From the NCBI RefSeq assembly GCF_002160985.1, contig NZ_NFLQ01000016.1, positions 17,034 to 81,033 of the forward strand: a stretch of 64,000 nt of DNA. Reading direction: 5' to 3'. Each line of letters starts with the position of its first letter. The stretch's first letter is position 1. The position numbers were made by a program, and so were the translations under genes. Source of the stretch: Lachnoclostridium sp. An118. GTDB lineage: Bacteria; Bacillota; Clostridia; Lachnospirales; Lachnospiraceae. The notes beneath the pieces were generated by a model. The model saw nothing but the letters and a program-made list of their open reading frames with translations. It made no database searches and had not been told where the DNA came from. Of the stretch, positions 15,611-23,532 are shown piece after piece.

Positions 15611-16514
15611 TCTTTTTCACAGGCAGCCCCTTCTGCGGGAGCTGAAGGAGGTGGACGGCCTGTTCGCCTCTCTGGACAGGACTCAGGTGGTCCTCGTTGC
15701 GGGCAATCACGACTACATGCGCAGGGAATCCTACTACCGCACCTTTCAGTGGAGCCCCAACGTGCATTTTCTCGGCTCGGACAGGGTGGAGGCTGTGGAG
15801 CTTCCCGCCCTTGAGACAGCAGTGTACGGGTGCAGCTACCACGAGAGGCAGATCCGGGAGCCCCTCTATGACAGCGCGCCGGCGGCCGGGAGACAGAAAA
15901 CGGAGATCCTCCTGGCTCACGGCGGAGACGGGACCCACATTCCCATCAACAGGGAGAGGCTGGCCGGCCTGGGCTACGCCTATGTGGCCCTGGGGCATAT
16001 CCACATGCCTCAGGTGGTCATCCCCGGACTTGCGGCCTATGCAGGGGCGCTGGAGCCCACGGACAAGAATGACACGGGGAAGCACGGCTACATACAGGGG
16101 GAGATCACGGAGGGGGGGACTTGTTTCTCCTTTGTCCCCTTTGCCGGCCGGGAGTATATCCACTGTGAGGTGGAGGTGGACCGCCGGACGACAGGTGCGG
16201 GACTGGCAGAGCTGATCCAGGGAAAAATAGAAGAAAAAGGCGTGGAGAATATATATAAGTTTCTTTTGAAAGGATATCGTGACCCGGACATCCTCTTTGA
16301 CCTGGATGCCCTGGACAGGAGAGGAAATATCACTGACATCACGGACGAGACAAAGCCGGCCTGGGACATGGAGAAGCTGTACAGGAACAACAAGAACAAT
16401 CTGATCGGCAGATACATAGAGAGCTTTTCCGGTGCGGAAAAGGACAGCGTGGAATACAGAGCGCTCTTTGAGGGGGTCAGTGCTCTCATGGAGACAAGAA
16501 GGGGAACAGAATGA
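15453..16514 (+). CDS. SbcD/YhaO-type metallophosphoesterase (DNA repair exonuclease subunit)
   Basis: 353 residues with the calcineurin-like metallophosphoesterase signature in order: IADVHLG (D8, H10), VAGDLFH, VAGNHDY, LLAHGG and LGHIHMPQ, covering the di-metal site of Mre11/SbcD nucleases. The start at MKFIHIADVHLG is fixed by the family's N-terminus and by a preceding aggagg. The gene begins inside the 3' end of the kinase gene and its stop overlaps the next start (ATGA at 16511). The layout matches the Bacillus yhaO-yhaN pair, a diverged SbcCD-like complex processing DNA ends; substrate is inferred. Confidence 0.85.
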   Translation: MKFIHIADVHLGVSPEAGRAYSGERSGEIWESFRRLIRVCKKEMPDLLLVAGDLFHRQPLLRELKEVDGLFASLDRTQVVLVAGNHDYMRRESYYRTFQWSPNVHFLGSDRVEAVELPALETAVYGCSYHERQIREPLYDSAPAAGRQKTEILLAHGGDGTHIPINRERLAGLGYAYVALGHIHMPQVVIPGLAAYAGALEPTDKNDTGKHGYIQGEITEGGTCFSFVPFAGREYIHCEVEVDRRTTGAGLAELIQGKIEEKGVENIYKFLLKGYRDPDILFDLDALDRRGNITDITDETKPAWDMEKLYRNNKNNLIGRYIESFSGAEKDSVEYRALFEGVSALMETRRGTE

Positions 16515-18064
16515 AAATTCAGAAGCTGGAACTGAGACATTTCGGGAAATTCAGAGACAGGACCATCCTGCTGGGAGACGGCATACAGCTCCTCCAGGGT
16601 GAGAACGAAGCCGGTAAGACCACGATCCACACCTTTATAAAGAGTATGCTCTTTGGCATGGAGAGAGGGCGGGGCAGGGCGGCGGCCGTTGATACCTTCA
16701 GCCGGTACGAGCCCTGGGATGAGTCTGGCGCCTACGGGGGAGCCATAGAGTTTACCTGTGGGGGCAAGACCTTCCGGCTGGAGAGGAGATTTGACAGACA
16801 GGGGAAGAGAGCCGGGCTGGTCTGCCTGGATGACGGAGAGCAGCTCTCCCTGGAGGACGGGGACCTGGAGATGATACTGCCGGGACTGGAGGCGGACAGC
16901 TATGAGGATACACTTTATATCAGGCAGTCCGGCGCCCAGACAGGACAGACGCTGGCGGCGCAGCTGAAAAACTTCGCTGCAAACTATTCTGTTTCCGGGG
17001 ATGCGAGGATTGACCTTGCGGCGGCTCAGGAGGTACTCCGGGAACAGGAGAAGGCACTGGACCGGCAGGCAAGGGACCGTACCCGGGAGCGGCAGAGCCG
17101 CAGGGAGAAGATCGAGCAGGAGGCATCCTATGTGTGGAGGGATATCCACCGGCTGGAGGAGGAGCTGGAGAGGGTCCGGGAAGGCCTCGAGCTGAAAAGA
17201 GCGAAAGAAGAAAATGAAAAGAGGGAGAGCGAGAAGCGCATGATCGATGAGCTGCGCCCGGACAGGTGGCGGATCCATCCCCTGGAGGTGGCGGGCATCA
17301 TCCTGGCGGTGGTCGTTCTCTTTGTCCTGATGCCGCGCCCCTGGAATTATGCCACATCTGTGGTGGCAGCCCTGGCGGGAGGGATTTATATCTGGAACCG
17401 GATGAAGGTGGAGAAGAAGCGGCAGAAGACCGCTCCTGAGCTGATGCTGGAGGAGATCACCCCGGAGGAGGAGCTGGCCTCTGCGGAGAAGCTGCGCTGG
17501 GAGCAGCAGCACCTGGAGGAGGAGAAGAAGGAAAAGCAGACCCAGTACGAGAACCTTCAGGAGGAGCTGGCAGAGCTGGGAGAGCTGGATGGCATCTACA
17601 AAGAGCAGGAGAAGGAGCGGGCGGCCCTGGCCCTGGCGCAGGACAGGCTCTCCCAGGTGGCCCGGGACATGCAGAGCCAGGTGCGCCGGGATCTGAACGG
17701 AGCTGTCTCCGGGATCGTCCAGGGCATCACCGGTGGAAAATATACCAGGCTGCTGGTGGAGGAGGGGGCCCGTCTGGTCTTCTTCCAGGATGGGCGCCGC
17801 ATTCCTCTCTCCCAGGTGAGCCGGGGCACCATGGAGCAGGCCTTCCTGGCCCTTCGGCTGGCGGCGGCAGACCTTCTCTACGAGGAGGAGTATCCCCTGA
17901 TCCTGGACGATGCTCTTGCCAGCTACGATGACAGGCGGCTGGCCAATACTCTCCGGTGGCTGGCAGGGAACAGGGAGCAGGTCCTGCTCTTTACCTGTCA
18001 GCACCGGGAGGGAGAAATCCTCCGCAGGGAGTCTATCCCCTTTGACCGGATAGATCTTCCCTGA
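16511..18064 (+). CDS. YhaN-like Rad50/SbcC-family ATPase, short form with a membrane hairpin
   Basis: 517 residues. The Walker A GENEAGKTT is at 30-38, the ABC-type signature LSQVSRGTMEQ near 433 and Walker B LILDDALASYDD near 462, so both halves of an SMC/Rad50 nucleotide-binding head are present. Between them are short charged coiled coils and, at the point where Rad50 has its hook, two hydrophobic segments (about 256-297) that look like a membrane hairpin. Bacillus YhaN is about twice as long. Start overlaps the preceding nuclease gene (ATGA), implying a complex of the two proteins. Confidence 0.8.
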   Translation: MKIQKLELRHFGKFRDRTILLGDGIQLLQGENEAGKTTIHTFIKSMLFGMERGRGRAAAVDTFSRYEPWDESGAYGGAIEFTCGGKTFRLERRFDRQGKRAGLVCLDDGEQLSLEDGDLEMILPGLEADSYEDTLYIRQSGAQTGQTLAAQLKNFAANYSVSGDARIDLAAAQEVLREQEKALDRQARDRTRERQSRREKIEQEASYVWRDIHRLEEELERVREGLELKRAKEENEKRESEKRMIDELRPDRWRIHPLEVAGIILAVVVLFVLMPRPWNYATSVVAALAGGIYIWNRMKVEKKRQKTAPELMLEEITPEEELASAEKLRWEQQHLEEEKKEKQTQYENLQEELAELGELDGIYKEQEKERAALALAQDRLSQVARDMQSQVRRDLNGAVSGIVQGITGGKYTRLLVEEGARLVFFQDGRRIPLSQVSRGTMEQAFLALRLAAADLLYEEEYPLILDDALASYDDRRLANTLRWLAGNREQVLLFTCQHREGEILRRESIPFDRIDLP

Positions 18065-18118
18065 TATGCCGTGGGGGTGGGCCCCCGGCAGGACTGGCTT
18101 AAGACAGACAGAAAAAAG

Positions 18119-18186
18119 CAGGCCCTGTTTCCGCCTGTGCCGTGAGCATAAGACGATCCGGCAGCGGAAAACAGGGCCTGTCCTTT
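18119..18186. terminator. Bidirectional terminator between the yhaN-like gene and prs
   Basis: Inverted repeat 18119-18134 / 18164-18180 (caggccctgtttccgc and its partner) followed by tcctttttat on the plus strand. It serves two convergent genes. Confidence 0.75.
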
Positions 18187-18195
18187 TTATTCTTC

Positions 18196-19380
18196 TTAGA
18201 TTTCCTCGCCTCTGCGGTATTTCTCCACCACATGCTGGATCCTCGCGCTGGGATTCAGGATGCTGCTGATGGAGCCGTCATGGTTCAGCGTGTCGATCAT
18301 GAGGGCGATGTACTTGCTCATGTCGCAGTTGATATAGTAGGGGCGTGAGAGCAGCTCAGGCGTCTGATAAATGAGGTTGGTGGTCAGGATGCCGTTGATG
18401 ATGCCCTCCTCGTAGGCCTTGTCAAATTTCTCCATTCCGTTTGTGAAAAGGCCGAAGGTGGCGGCGGCGTAAATCCTCTTCGCGTTCCGCTGCTTCAGCT
18501 GGCGTGCCACATCCAGGATGCTGTCTCCGGAGGAGATCATGTCGTCCAGGATGATGACGTCCTTGCCCTCCACGGAGGAGCCCAGGAACTCGTGGGCCAC
18601 GATGGGGTTGCGGCCGTTTACGATCCTTGTGTAGTCCCGGCGCTTGTAGAACATGCCCATATCCAGGTTCAGCACGTTGGCCAGGTACACGGCCCGCTCT
18701 GTGGCGCCCTCGTCAGGGCTGATGGCCATCATGTGGTCGCTGTCTATCTTCAGATCCTTCACTGTGCGCAGGAGTCCCTTCACAAACTGGTAGGTGGGGC
18801 GCACGGTCTCGAAGCCGCTTAAGGGGATGGCGTTCTGCACCCTCGGGTCGTGAGCGTCAAAGGTGATGATGTTGTCCACGCCCAGGTGTACCAGCTCCTG
18901 CAGAGCCAGGGCGCAGTCCAGGGACTCCCGGCTGCTCCGCTTGTGCTGGCGGCTCTCGTAGAGGAAGGGCATGATCACGTTGAGGCGTCGTCCCTTGCCC
19001 CCGATAGCGGCGATGATGCGCTTCAGGTTCTGGAAATGGTCGTCAGGAGACATATGGTTGGTGTGGCCTGACAGAGAATAGGTCAGGCTGTAATTGCACA
19101 CATCGACCATGATATAGACATCCTTTCCGCGGACAGATTCTCCGATGATCCCCTTTGCCTCACCGGAGCCGAACCGGGGCACTCTCGCGTCGATCAGATA
19201 ATTGTCTCTCTCATATCCGCTGAAGACGACATCATTCTTGTGTACATGTCCGTCCTCTCTCCTCCATTTCACGAGATAGTCGTTGACACGTCTTCCCATA
19301 TCCTGGCATCCGTCCAGGGCGATGATCCCCAGGGCTCCCACGGGAATATTGTCTAAAATACGTTCGTTTCGGCGCAGCAT
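18196..19380 (-). CDS. prs: Ribose-phosphate pyrophosphokinase (PRPP synthetase), long form
   Basis: 394 residues, longer than the usual 310-320-residue bacterial enzyme because of N-terminal and internal additions. It makes PRPP from ribose-5-phosphate and ATP for nucleotide, His and Trp synthesis. Visible landmarks are the Prs-like stretch MPFLYESRQHKRSSRES, FDAHDPRVQ, and a PRPP-binding loop VIILDDMISSGDSI. ATG with aggaggtacc upstream on the minus strand. It lies 32 bp after the DnaC-type gene and probably shares its transcript. Clostridia often carry this long paralogue; whether it is the only copy cannot be judged here. Confidence 0.85.
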   Translation of the reverse strand: MLRRNERILDNIPVGALGIIALDGCQDMGRRVNDYLVKWRREDGHVHKNDVVFSGYERDNYLIDARVPRFGSGEAKGIIGESVRGKDVYIMVDVCNYSLTYSLSGHTNHMSPDDHFQNLKRIIAAIGGKGRRLNVIMPFLYESRQHKRSSRESLDCALALQELVHLGVDNIITFDAHDPRVQNAIPLSGFETVRPTYQFVKGLLRTVKDLKIDSDHMMAISPDEGATERAVYLANVLNLDMGMFYKRRDYTRIVNGRNPIVAHEFLGSSVEGKDVIILDDMISSGDSILDVARQLKQRNAKRIYAAATFGLFTNGMEKFDKAYEEGIINGILTTNLIYQTPELLSRPYYINCDMSKYIALMIDTLNHDGSISSILNPSARIQHVVEKYRRGEEI

Positions 19381-19412
19381 CTTATAAGGTACCTCCTGTT
19401 GATTGAAATATT

Positions 19413-20405
19413 TTATTGCACTCTGTTCATCAGTTTTTTCTGTATCCGGATATCGTCACCTGTCAGGCGGAGCACGGTGTAGGCGCTTGTGATCCTTGAA
19501 AATACTCTCTCCGAGTAAATGTTTTTCAGGTCCTCCAGCGAGAGATTTGTTGATATCAGGGTGGACTTTTTGCGCAGGATCCTCTCGTTCAGACAGATAA
19601 AAAGCTGGGAGTTGGTGAAGGAATTGCTCATCTCCGTTCCCAGGTCATCAATGATGAGAAGATCGCAGCTGTAGATGTGGTCGCAGTCAGCCCCGGCCTC
19701 CTCCTCCCGCCGGAAGGTGCTCTTTGCGAATATGTCAAAGAGCTGGGCGGCCGTGAAATAGATCACGGAGAAGGACTGCTCCAGAAGCTCCTTTGCGATA
19801 CAGTGGGAGAGAAAGGTCTTTCCGACCCCTGTGTCGCCGTATAGGAGCAGATTGCGGAACTCTGTCCCGAATGTATCGATAAATTCGCGGCAGCTCTTCA
19901 GGGCGATCTCTATGGCCTCCCTTGAGGACCGCCCGGTGAGGCGGTCGATGTGGCTGTTGGAGTAGTATTCCATGGAAAAGGTGTCAAAATTCTCCCGGTC
20001 CAGCACCTCCTGCAGGTTGGATCGGGTATAGAGCAGATCGATGACCGCCTTCTTAAAGCAGTGGCATTTCCTGTCTCCGATATACCCCGTGTCCTGGCAG
20101 TCCGGGCATGTGTAGTGAAGCTCCAGATAATCCGAAGGATAACCGTTTTCCCGAAGAAGTGCAAGCTTTTTTTGGGAAAGTGCGTGGATTTTTTTCTTTA
20201 AAGTGTCCAGGGCTGACTCGTCCCCCTCCAGGAGGCGGCGGGCCTGCTGTAGGGAAAGGCTGGAGATCTCATTGTCCAGCTCCTTTATCTGAGGGATCTT
20301 TATTTCGATATCAGCATAGCGCCTGCGCCGCCTGTACTCATTTTCCAGGCGGTGTTGCTCATAGGTGTGCATGATCTGTTCGTACTGGGAATTGGTAAGA
20401 GCCAC
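19413..20405 (-). CDS. DnaC/DnaI-type helicase-loader ATPase
   Basis: 330 residues, GTG start preceded by aagggagaag. An N-terminal helical region with many Arg/Glu is followed by a zinc-binding cluster CPDC...KCHC (about 100-117). The AAA+ core has Walker A GDTGVGKT (about 190) and Walker B LLIIDDLGTE. Proteins of this type load the replicative helicase at the origin or at restart forks. It lies directly downstream of a DnaD-type gene, a pairing that supports a primosome role. Confidence 0.88.
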   Translation of the reverse strand: MALTNSQYEQIMHTYEQHRLENEYRRRRRYADIEIKIPQIKELDNEISSLSLQQARRLLEGDESALDTLKKKIHALSQKKLALLRENGYPSDYLELHYTCPDCQDTGYIGDRKCHCFKKAVIDLLYTRSNLQEVLDRENFDTFSMEYYSNSHIDRLTGRSSREAIEIALKSCREFIDTFGTEFRNLLLYGDTGVGKTFLSHCIAKELLEQSFSVIYFTAAQLFDIFAKSTFRREEEAGADCDHIYSCDLLIIDDLGTEMSNSFTNSQLFICLNERILRKKSTLISTNLSLEDLKNIYSERVFSRITSAYTVLRLTGDDIRIQKKLMNRVQ

Positions 20406-20446
20406 AAGTCTTCTCCCTTCTCAAGTGGTGGAGGGCAGCCATGTCC

Positions 20447-21550
20447 CTACTGGTTCTGTATGAGCCTGCGGGTCAGGTCTTCCATGTCCTCATAGGTCCT
20501 GCCCTCAAAATTGTTAAAGCGGTTCCGGGCAGCTTTGGGTGTCTCGGCGGAAGAGGAGGCGGACCGCGTCTGGCGCTTTTCCTTCCGCTCCAGCTTTTCC
20601 TTCTGGTATGCCTGGTCCAGAGCCTCCACGTCCTTCATGGTCCGGGCGCCCCCGTCCATCCAGCTCTTTAAGATGGACTCCGCATAGTCGAAGCTGGGCT
20701 GGTGGATGCTGTTCATGGTCCGGTTGCAGGCCTCCAGGATCAGCTCGTCCGAAAAGCCGTACTCCCCGCTCCAGCGCTGGATGTAGCCAAGCTCGGAGGA
20801 AGCGGGAGAGCGGCCGGTGATGCCGAAGGCCTTCAGGACACCGTAGCAGCTCCGGCTGTAGAAGGCAGCGCTCTGCTTTGCCTCCTCCGGTGTCCGGATC
20901 TTACGGTCCGTCCAGGACAGGGCCACCTTCTGTATGTAGTGCATGCTCTTGTGCCCGTTCTCCACGCAGTACTCTATCAGGTACTCGATCAGGTCCGTGG
21001 ACATGCCCAGCTCGTCATAGAAGTAGGTGATGGTCCTCATATCCGTGGCAGAGAGAGTCTTGCCCAGATACTGCTCCGCCACAAAAAGCAGCTCCTTGAG
21101 CTCCTTGCGGTTGCGGAAGCGGGTCACGTTCTCAGGGGAAGAGGACGGCTCCCTTCCCTCCCCTGTCTCCGCCCTCTCGGGACCGGCCGGCACATCGGTC
21201 TGGACCGAGGGAGAGGCGGCGCGGGAAGGAGCGGCAGGAGAAAGCACTGCGGAGGATGCCGCCGAGGAGGCAGGCATGCCGCTGCCAGGGCCATCCGTGA
21301 TCTCGTAGTCCAGAAGCCCCTGCTTTTTCCAGTATTTCAGAGCGCGGATCACATCCTTCTCCGTGTCGTCCAGGATGTCCGCAATGCCGGATATGGTCAG
21401 CTCCCTGTCCGGGCAGGCCTGGCAGCGCAGCAGAAGAAGATAGACCTTCACGTACTCTCCGTTTGCCTCCGGCATATAGTTGTCAATGAATTCGAAATCC
21501 AGCAGGAGTGCCTTGTCCTGCCGGCAGTTTTTCAGTGTCAGTTTCTTCAT
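20447..21550 (-). CDS. DnaD-domain primosome protein
   Basis: 367 residues from the ATG at 21550, chosen over an upstream in-frame start because aggagaag lies just before it and the earlier 27 residues look non-conserved. An N-terminal winged-helix part (MKKLTLKNCRQDKALLL...) carries the DNA-binding and oligomerisation role. A low-complexity Ala/Ser/Pro linker (around residues 110-160) follows, and then a C-terminal DnaB_2/DnaD-like domain ending with an RNRFNNFEGR-type motif. DnaD proteins act with DnaA/DnaB during helicase loading. It is 41 bp upstream of the DnaC-type gene. Confidence 0.85.
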   Translation of the reverse strand: MKKLTLKNCRQDKALLLDFEFIDNYMPEANGEYVKVYLLLLRCQACPDRELTISGIADILDDTEKDVIRALKYWKKQGLLDYEITDGPGSGMPASSAASSAVLSPAAPSRAASPSVQTDVPAGPERAETGEGREPSSSPENVTRFRNRKELKELLFVAEQYLGKTLSATDMRTITYFYDELGMSTDLIEYLIEYCVENGHKSMHYIQKVALSWTDRKIRTPEEAKQSAAFYSRSCYGVLKAFGITGRSPASSELGYIQRWSGEYGFSDELILEACNRTMNSIHQPSFDYAESILKSWMDGGARTMKDVEALDQAYQKEKLERKEKRQTRSASSSAETPKAARNRFNNFEGRTYEDMEDLTRRLIQNQ

Positions 21551-21604
21551 GCTTCTCCTATCCTCGCTTGTCGTTATCTGTCGTATACGTTTTATCGCAG
21601 ACCT

Positions 21605-21610
21605 ATTATA
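21605..21610 (-). promoter_or_regulatory. Candidate -10 box for the dnaD-dnaC-prs unit
   Basis: A perfect TATAAT reads on the minus strand at 21610-21605, 55 bases before the DnaD start. The -35 is poor (ttttgc at about 17 bp), consistent with an activated or regulated promoter. Confidence 0.5.
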
Positions 21611-21663
21611 GCACCGGAGAGGGACGGGCAAAAAGAACTTTTTGAGCCAAAATCCATCTTTTT

Positions 21664-21695
21664 TGTGGATAAAATCCTGTGGAAAATGTGGATAA
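21664..21695 (-). promoter_or_regulatory. Cluster of three DnaA-box-like sequences
   Basis: On the minus strand the consensus TTATCCACA occurs exactly at 21672-21664 and 21695-21687, with TTTTCCACA at 21686-21678 between them. All three have the same orientation. They sit between the murC stop and the dnaD promoter. Confidence 0.7.
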
Positions 21696-23075
21696 CTAGC
21701 CTTTCAGCAGATCCTCTCCAATATTTACAACGTTTCCGGCCCCCATAGTTATCAACATGTCCCCTCTCTGGCAGCGGCCGGCGAGAAATCCCTCGATGGC
21801 CTCAAAGGAGGGGAGGTAATAAGCGTCAGAGCCCTTCGCCTTCAGCGCCTCTGCAAGCAGCTCCGAGGACACGCCGAGAGTGTCTGTCTCCCGGGCTGCG
21901 TAAATGTCTGCCAGCACCACATGGTCCGCGTGGGTGAGGGCGTCGGCAAAATCATCGAAGAGCGCTTTTGTGCGGGTGTAGGTGTGAGGCTGGAACACGC
22001 ACCATATCTCCCGGTGGGGGTAGGCCGCGGCCGCCTTCAGGGTGGCCTTTATCTCTGTGGGATGGTGGGCGTAGTCGTCGATGACCGTGACTCCGTTCCA
22101 GTCTCCCTTGTGCTCAAAGCGGCGGTCTGTCCCCCTGAAGGAGGAGAGTCCCTTCTGCGCGTCCTCAAGGGACACGCCCAGCAGGTCTGCCGCAGCGATG
22201 ACGGACAGGGCATTGCAGATGTTATGGTCCCCTGTCACGGACAGGCGGATGCGCCCTGCATTCTTTCCGTGCCGGATAAGGTCAAAGGAGGCGTCGCCGA
22301 ACTCATCGTGGGAGACGGCAGCAGCGGAGTAGTCCGCATCCGGCTCCAGGCCGAAGGTGATGACCCGGCATTTCAGCCCCTCCGTGATCTCCTCCAGTCT
22401 CTCGATGCTCCTGTTGATGATGAGGACGCCGTCCTCCGGCAGGAGCTGGGCGAATTTCCGGAAGGAATGGCGGATATCCTCCAGGTCCTTGAAGAAGTCC
22501 AGATGGTCCGCGTCAATGTTGAGGATCACGGAGATCTTCGGGAAGAAGTGGAGGAAGCTGTTGGTGTACTCGCAGGCCTCTGTGACAAAGATGTCGGAGC
22601 CTCCCACCCGGATATTCCCCCCGATGGCCTTCAGGATGCCTCCCACAGAGATAGTGGGGTCCTTCTCCCCCGCCAGAAGGATGTGGGAGAGCATGGAGGT
22701 CGTGGTCGTCTTCCCGTGGGTGCCGGAGATGGCTACGGGAACCCTGTAGTTGCGCATGAGCTGGCCCAGGAGCTCCGCCCGGCTGAGCATGGGAAGGCCC
22801 TGCCGGACTGCCTGGGCGTACTCCTCGTTGTCCTCGTGGATAGCGGCCGTGTAGACCACCACATCGATCCCGGGGATGATGTTGGAGGCCTTCTGCCCGT
22901 AGAAGACCTGAGCTCCCAGGGCGGTCAGATGGTCTGTCAGGGCGGACTCCTTTGCGTCAGAGCCGGAGATGGTGAAGCCCTCCTTGAGGAGGATCTCAGC
23001 CAGGCCGCTCATGCTGATGCCGCCGATGCCGATAAAATGTACGTGAACAGGTTCATGAAAATTGATCTTATACAT
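21696..23075 (-). CDS. murC: UDP-N-acetylmuramate-L-alanine ligase
   Basis: 459 residues, typical MurC length. It adds L-Ala to UDP-MurNAc in peptidoglycan precursor synthesis in the cytoplasm. The N-terminal Rossmann part has GIGGISMSGLA; the ATP-binding loop is GTHGKTTTTSM; DDYAHHPTEI and VFQPHTYTR are characteristic of the C-terminal Mur-ligase domains. The start at 23075 is preferred to the in-frame ATG at 23084 because the ribosome binding site (agaaagg) is 10 bases from the former and touches the latter. The transcript appears to start about 290 bases upstream and begin with a folded RNA. Confidence 0.93.
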   Translation of the reverse strand: MYKINFHEPVHVHFIGIGGISMSGLAEILLKEGFTISGSDAKESALTDHLTALGAQVFYGQKASNIIPGIDVVVYTAAIHEDNEEYAQAVRQGLPMLSRAELLGQLMRNYRVPVAISGTHGKTTTTSMLSHILLAGEKDPTISVGGILKAIGGNIRVGGSDIFVTEACEYTNSFLHFFPKISVILNIDADHLDFFKDLEDIRHSFRKFAQLLPEDGVLIINRSIERLEEITEGLKCRVITFGLEPDADYSAAAVSHDEFGDASFDLIRHGKNAGRIRLSVTGDHNICNALSVIAAADLLGVSLEDAQKGLSSFRGTDRRFEHKGDWNGVTVIDDYAHHPTEIKATLKAAAAYPHREIWCVFQPHTYTRTKALFDDFADALTHADHVVLADIYAARETDTLGVSSELLAEALKAKGSDAYYLPSFEAIEGFLAGRCQRGDMLITMGAGNVVNIGEDLLKG

Positions 23076-23177
23076 GGTCAACATACCTTTCTGTAAAAAT
23101 GATATCCATATAATAACAACGCGATATGTGGATGCCGGCGGCGCCGAAAAGACACTTTGTGCATTGTTTATGATGTC

Positions 23178-23357
23178 GGGGCAAAAGCCCGGGACTACGA
23201 TGCCTGCGGATTGTTCCGTGCTACGCACTTTCACAATCCTACCCAATATTCGCATATCGTGGGATATACATCCCACTTTTATGCTCATATTGGGGCGGGT
23301 CCCAAGGTCTTTCTCCCACTTATGAGCAAGCTCATGTGGGTTCAGACCTTTTGCCCC
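23178..23357 (-). ncRNA. Highly structured RNA at the 5' end of the murC transcript
   Basis: A 10-bp closing stem (23178-23187 with 23348-23357) encloses a 5-bp stem (23191-23195 with 23299-23303) and three hairpins: 23208-23239, 23242-23294 and 23304-23350. Read on the minus strand, the longest hairpin has tandem GA/GA internal loops and the first has a G(CUUG)C tetraloop and a GAA/AGAA loop; on the plus strand these would be unfavourable UC/UC mismatches. That, and a minus-strand promoter just upstream, fix the orientation. It could be a cis-regulator of murC or a free small RNA. Relationship to the raiA RNA class should be excluded first. Confidence 0.7.
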
Positions 23358-23375
23358 TGGCATCTCATTTATATT

Positions 23376-23404
23376 ATTATAAACATATATAATAGAAAAG
23401 CCAA
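23376..23404 (-). promoter_or_regulatory. Promoter of the structured RNA / murC
   Basis: Minus strand: -35 TTGGCT (23404-23399), 17-bp spacer, -10 TATAAT (23381-23376). The predicted RNA start falls about 10 bases before the closing stem of the structured RNA. Confidence 0.65.
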
Positions 23405-23468
23405 GAAACTTTTTTTGTGATATATCGATAAAAAAATGGTAGAATAACCACTTTTTTTGTAAAATATG

Positions 23469-23497
23469 TTCACTTAAATACGGAAGTATGGTATAAT
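23469..23497 (+). promoter_or_regulatory. Promoter of glgC-glgD
   Basis: -35 TTCACT (23469-23474), 17-bp spacer, -10 TATAAT (23492-23497), 36 bases before the glgC start. It is divergent from the murC promoter and lies downstream of the folded RNA, so that RNA is not in the glgC leader. Confidence 0.65.
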
Positions 23498-23532
23498 AAA
23501 AGTCATTAAAATTGCTGAGAAGGGGTGATGGC

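Noticed and set aside
16088..18004. 638-residue minus-strand frame opposite the YhaN-like gene
   Set aside because: Leu/Gln/Pro-rich shadow; it has no start signal and runs against a well-defined ATPase.
23086..23420. Short plus-strand frames (about 87 residues) in the murC-glgC gap
   Set aside because: They cross the folded RNA, have no ribosome binding site and overlap each other; the structure explains the sequence better.
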